This document shows positions 14,358 to 14,961 of a DNA stretch of 14,961 nt, piece by piece. Numbering within the stretch: the first letter of the stretch is position 1; every line of letters starts with the position of its first letter. The position numbers and the translations under genes are program-made. The notes below the pieces were generated by a model. It saw only the letters and a program-made list of their open reading frames with translations. It did no database searches and had not been told where the DNA came from. Source of the DNA: Treponema sp. (GTDB lineage Bacteria; Spirochaetota; Spirochaetia; Treponematales; Breznakiellaceae); NCBI GenBank assembly GCA_031268125.1, contig JAIRXT010000036.1, forward strand, positions 1-14,961, read 5' to 3'.

Positions 14358-14448
14358 ATGACCCATACCATACCGTCTTGTAACGCTTGCCCGGTAACAG
14401 ATACGTCCGGCCCCGGCAAAACATTGCGGGCCGGGTTTACCCCCCTCC
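14358..14448 (+). pseudogene. Possible gene start interrupted by element sequence
   Basis: ATG 14358 has a promoter and a good ribosome binding site and opens with MTHTIPSCNACPVTDTS, about 17 codons of unique sequence, before element-derived sequence begins near 14407. The frame runs on through the repeat, the C tract and out-of-frame across the lipoprotein gene to 14912, which has no sign of real protein. It is either a broken gene start or a chance ORF behind signals that now make a long leader for the gene at 14731. Confidence 0.3.
14407..14445 (+). repeat. Solo right-end fragment of the MITE-like element
   Basis: This 39 bp matches the right end of copy B (14667-14705) with two mismatches, in direct orientation and 260 bp away. 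It ends in GGGCCGGGTTTA (14428-14439) followed by C residues, just as copy B does. It may be a remnant of an older copy or the product of duplication around copy B. Confidence 0.75.
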
Positions 14449-14699
14449 TAAACTTGATCCGCAATTTTACCCGGTTTTTTGCCGTATACGGCGAAGAACC
14501 GGGCAGTCAAATGCCCGGTACATATCTCTTCCCTGCGATAAGGGTAAATTTGGCCCGTATCGTGTATCCGGGGCCGGGAAAAAGGCCGGAAAAACATATG
14601 GAATTTCCCGCCGAGCGTATTGAAAATAGCGGAGGCGGATTCTACATGCGTTTTTCCGGCAATTTCCCGGCCCCGGTAGAACATTGCGGGCCGGGTTTA
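14449..14699 (+). mobile_element. MITE-like element copy B (about 251 bp), inverted relative to copy A
   Basis: It begins TAAACTTGATCC and ends GGGCCGGGTTTA, and aligns along its whole length with the reverse complement of 12843-13084. Shared blocks include ATATCTCTTCCC, CCGGGAAAAAGGCCGGAAAAA and GGCGGATTCTACATGCG. Differences are scattered substitutions, small indels and an extra 34 bp hairpin at 14470-14503. The terminal repeats are degenerate here, so this copy is older or immobile. Flanks are CCCCCCTCC (14440-14448) and a C run (from 14700), possibly a decayed 9 bp target duplication. It encodes no transposase. Confidence 0.75.
14470..14503 (+). repeat. 34 bp near-perfect palindrome nested in copy B
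   Basis: The arms CCCGGTTTTTTGCCGTA and TACGGCGAAGAACCGGG pair at 15 of 17 positions, the other two being G-T wobbles in RNA, with no loop. Copy A lacks it, so it was gained by copy B or lost from A. In RNA it would be a strong hairpin in the leader. Confidence 0.8.
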
Positions 14700-14716
14700 C
14701 CCCCCCCCCCCCCCCC
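14700..14716 (+). repeat. 17-base homopolymeric C tract
   Basis: Seventeen consecutive C residues join the right end of copy B to the leader of the lipoprotein gene, ending 14 bp before its ATG. Tracts of this length are prone to slippage and so to phase variation. The assembled length may itself be unreliable. Confidence 0.9.
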
Positions 14717-14730
14717 ACCCGGGGGCCCAA

Positions 14731-14961
14731 ATGTTTGCACGGCTAAGCGCTGCCGCAGTGCTGGCGGCCCTGCTGTCAGCTTTGCTGTCAGCAGGGCTGA
14801 CGGCATGTTTGAACCCCGTTACGGCTGCTATCCCGGAAAACGCCTCCTCCGGGAATGTTACACCCCTTTCCCCCAAAACACCCGGCAAGACACCAGGCAT
14901 ACCCGGCGGTGAACCCTTCACCATGAGCGTGCAGATTGACGATGCTGCCCGCGCTATCGCC
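14731..14961 (+). CDS. Lipoprotein, N-terminal 77 residues, 3' end outside window
   Basis: The frame from ATG 14731 is open to the window edge. Residues 1-25 form a signal peptide: MFARLS, an Ala/Leu-rich core, and a classic lipobox LTAC with lipidated C26. The mature end CLNPV resembles the CLNPI of the large lipoprotein at 9438. A Ser/Thr/Pro/Gly-rich tether follows (roughly 34-60), then EPFTMSVQIDDAARAIA starts the first folded domain. The function of the missing part is unknown; membrane or surface location is inferred. GGGGG (14721-14725) may serve as a wobble-paired ribosome binding site 5 nt before ATG. The C17 tract lies directly upstream, and no good promoter is seen between copy B and the ATG, so transcription probably starts near 14342 or within the element. 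Confidence 0.8.
   Translation, partial: MFARLSAAAVLAALLSALLSAGLTACLNPVTAAIPENASSGNVTPLSPKTPGKTPGIPGGEPFTMSVQIDDAARAIA

Noticed and set aside
14358..14912. 184-codon plus-strand frame crossing element, C tract and lipoprotein
   Set aside because: Its second half reads the lipoprotein gene out of frame and passes through the C tract as polyproline; only its start signals are retained as a possible broken gene.

Overview
The window looks like a chromosomal segment of a host-associated spirochaete, most likely a Treponema of the termite-gut group. This is an inference. It rests on mixed GC content (very GC-rich coding sequence beside AT-rich intergenic DNA), lipoproteins with spirochaete-style lipoboxes, a family B DNA polymerase, and a long homopolymeric C tract before a surface-lipoprotein start. 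No rRNA, tRNA or CRISPR array is visible.

Layout. (1) Positions 2-5235, plus strand: the 3' part of a D-aminoacylase/N-acyl-D-amino-acid deacylase gene, a sodium:solute symporter, and two different fold-type II PLP enzymes, one of 492 residues with no function I can name and one like threonine synthase. A good sigma-70-like promoter lies between deacylase and symporter; the last three genes are tightly packed (18 bp gap, then an ATGA overlap). The set reads as import, deacylation and PLP-dependent breakdown or conversion of an N-acylated amino acid. (2) Positions 5225-6358, minus strand: a DUF2974-type alpha/beta-hydrolase, converging with the operon by 11 bp. (3) Positions 6478-9189: a family B DNA polymerase with complete exonuclease and polymerase motifs but an unclear start. 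(4) Positions 9438-12839: a 1133-residue lipoprotein built of six or seven related beta-rich modules. (5) Positions 12843-14961: a repeat-rich region holding two inverted copies of a roughly 245 bp MITE-like element, an IclR-family regulator with a clear promoter and a double palindromic operator, a 17-base C tract, and the start of a second lipoprotein whose mature end begins CLNP like the first.

The most notable points are these. The MITE-like element has 16 bp perfect terminal inverted repeats and a perfect 10 bp target duplication that copies the stop-codon region of the large lipoprotein gene. A second, diverged copy lies in opposite orientation and abuts the C17 tract upstream of the second lipoprotein, which makes a candidate phase-variable locus. 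The tandem operator of the regulator gene resembles a palindrome placed similarly at the large lipoprotein promoter. The deacylase/symporter/two-PLP-enzyme cassette may be an undescribed catabolic route. All assignments come from reading motifs by eye; no database search was run.
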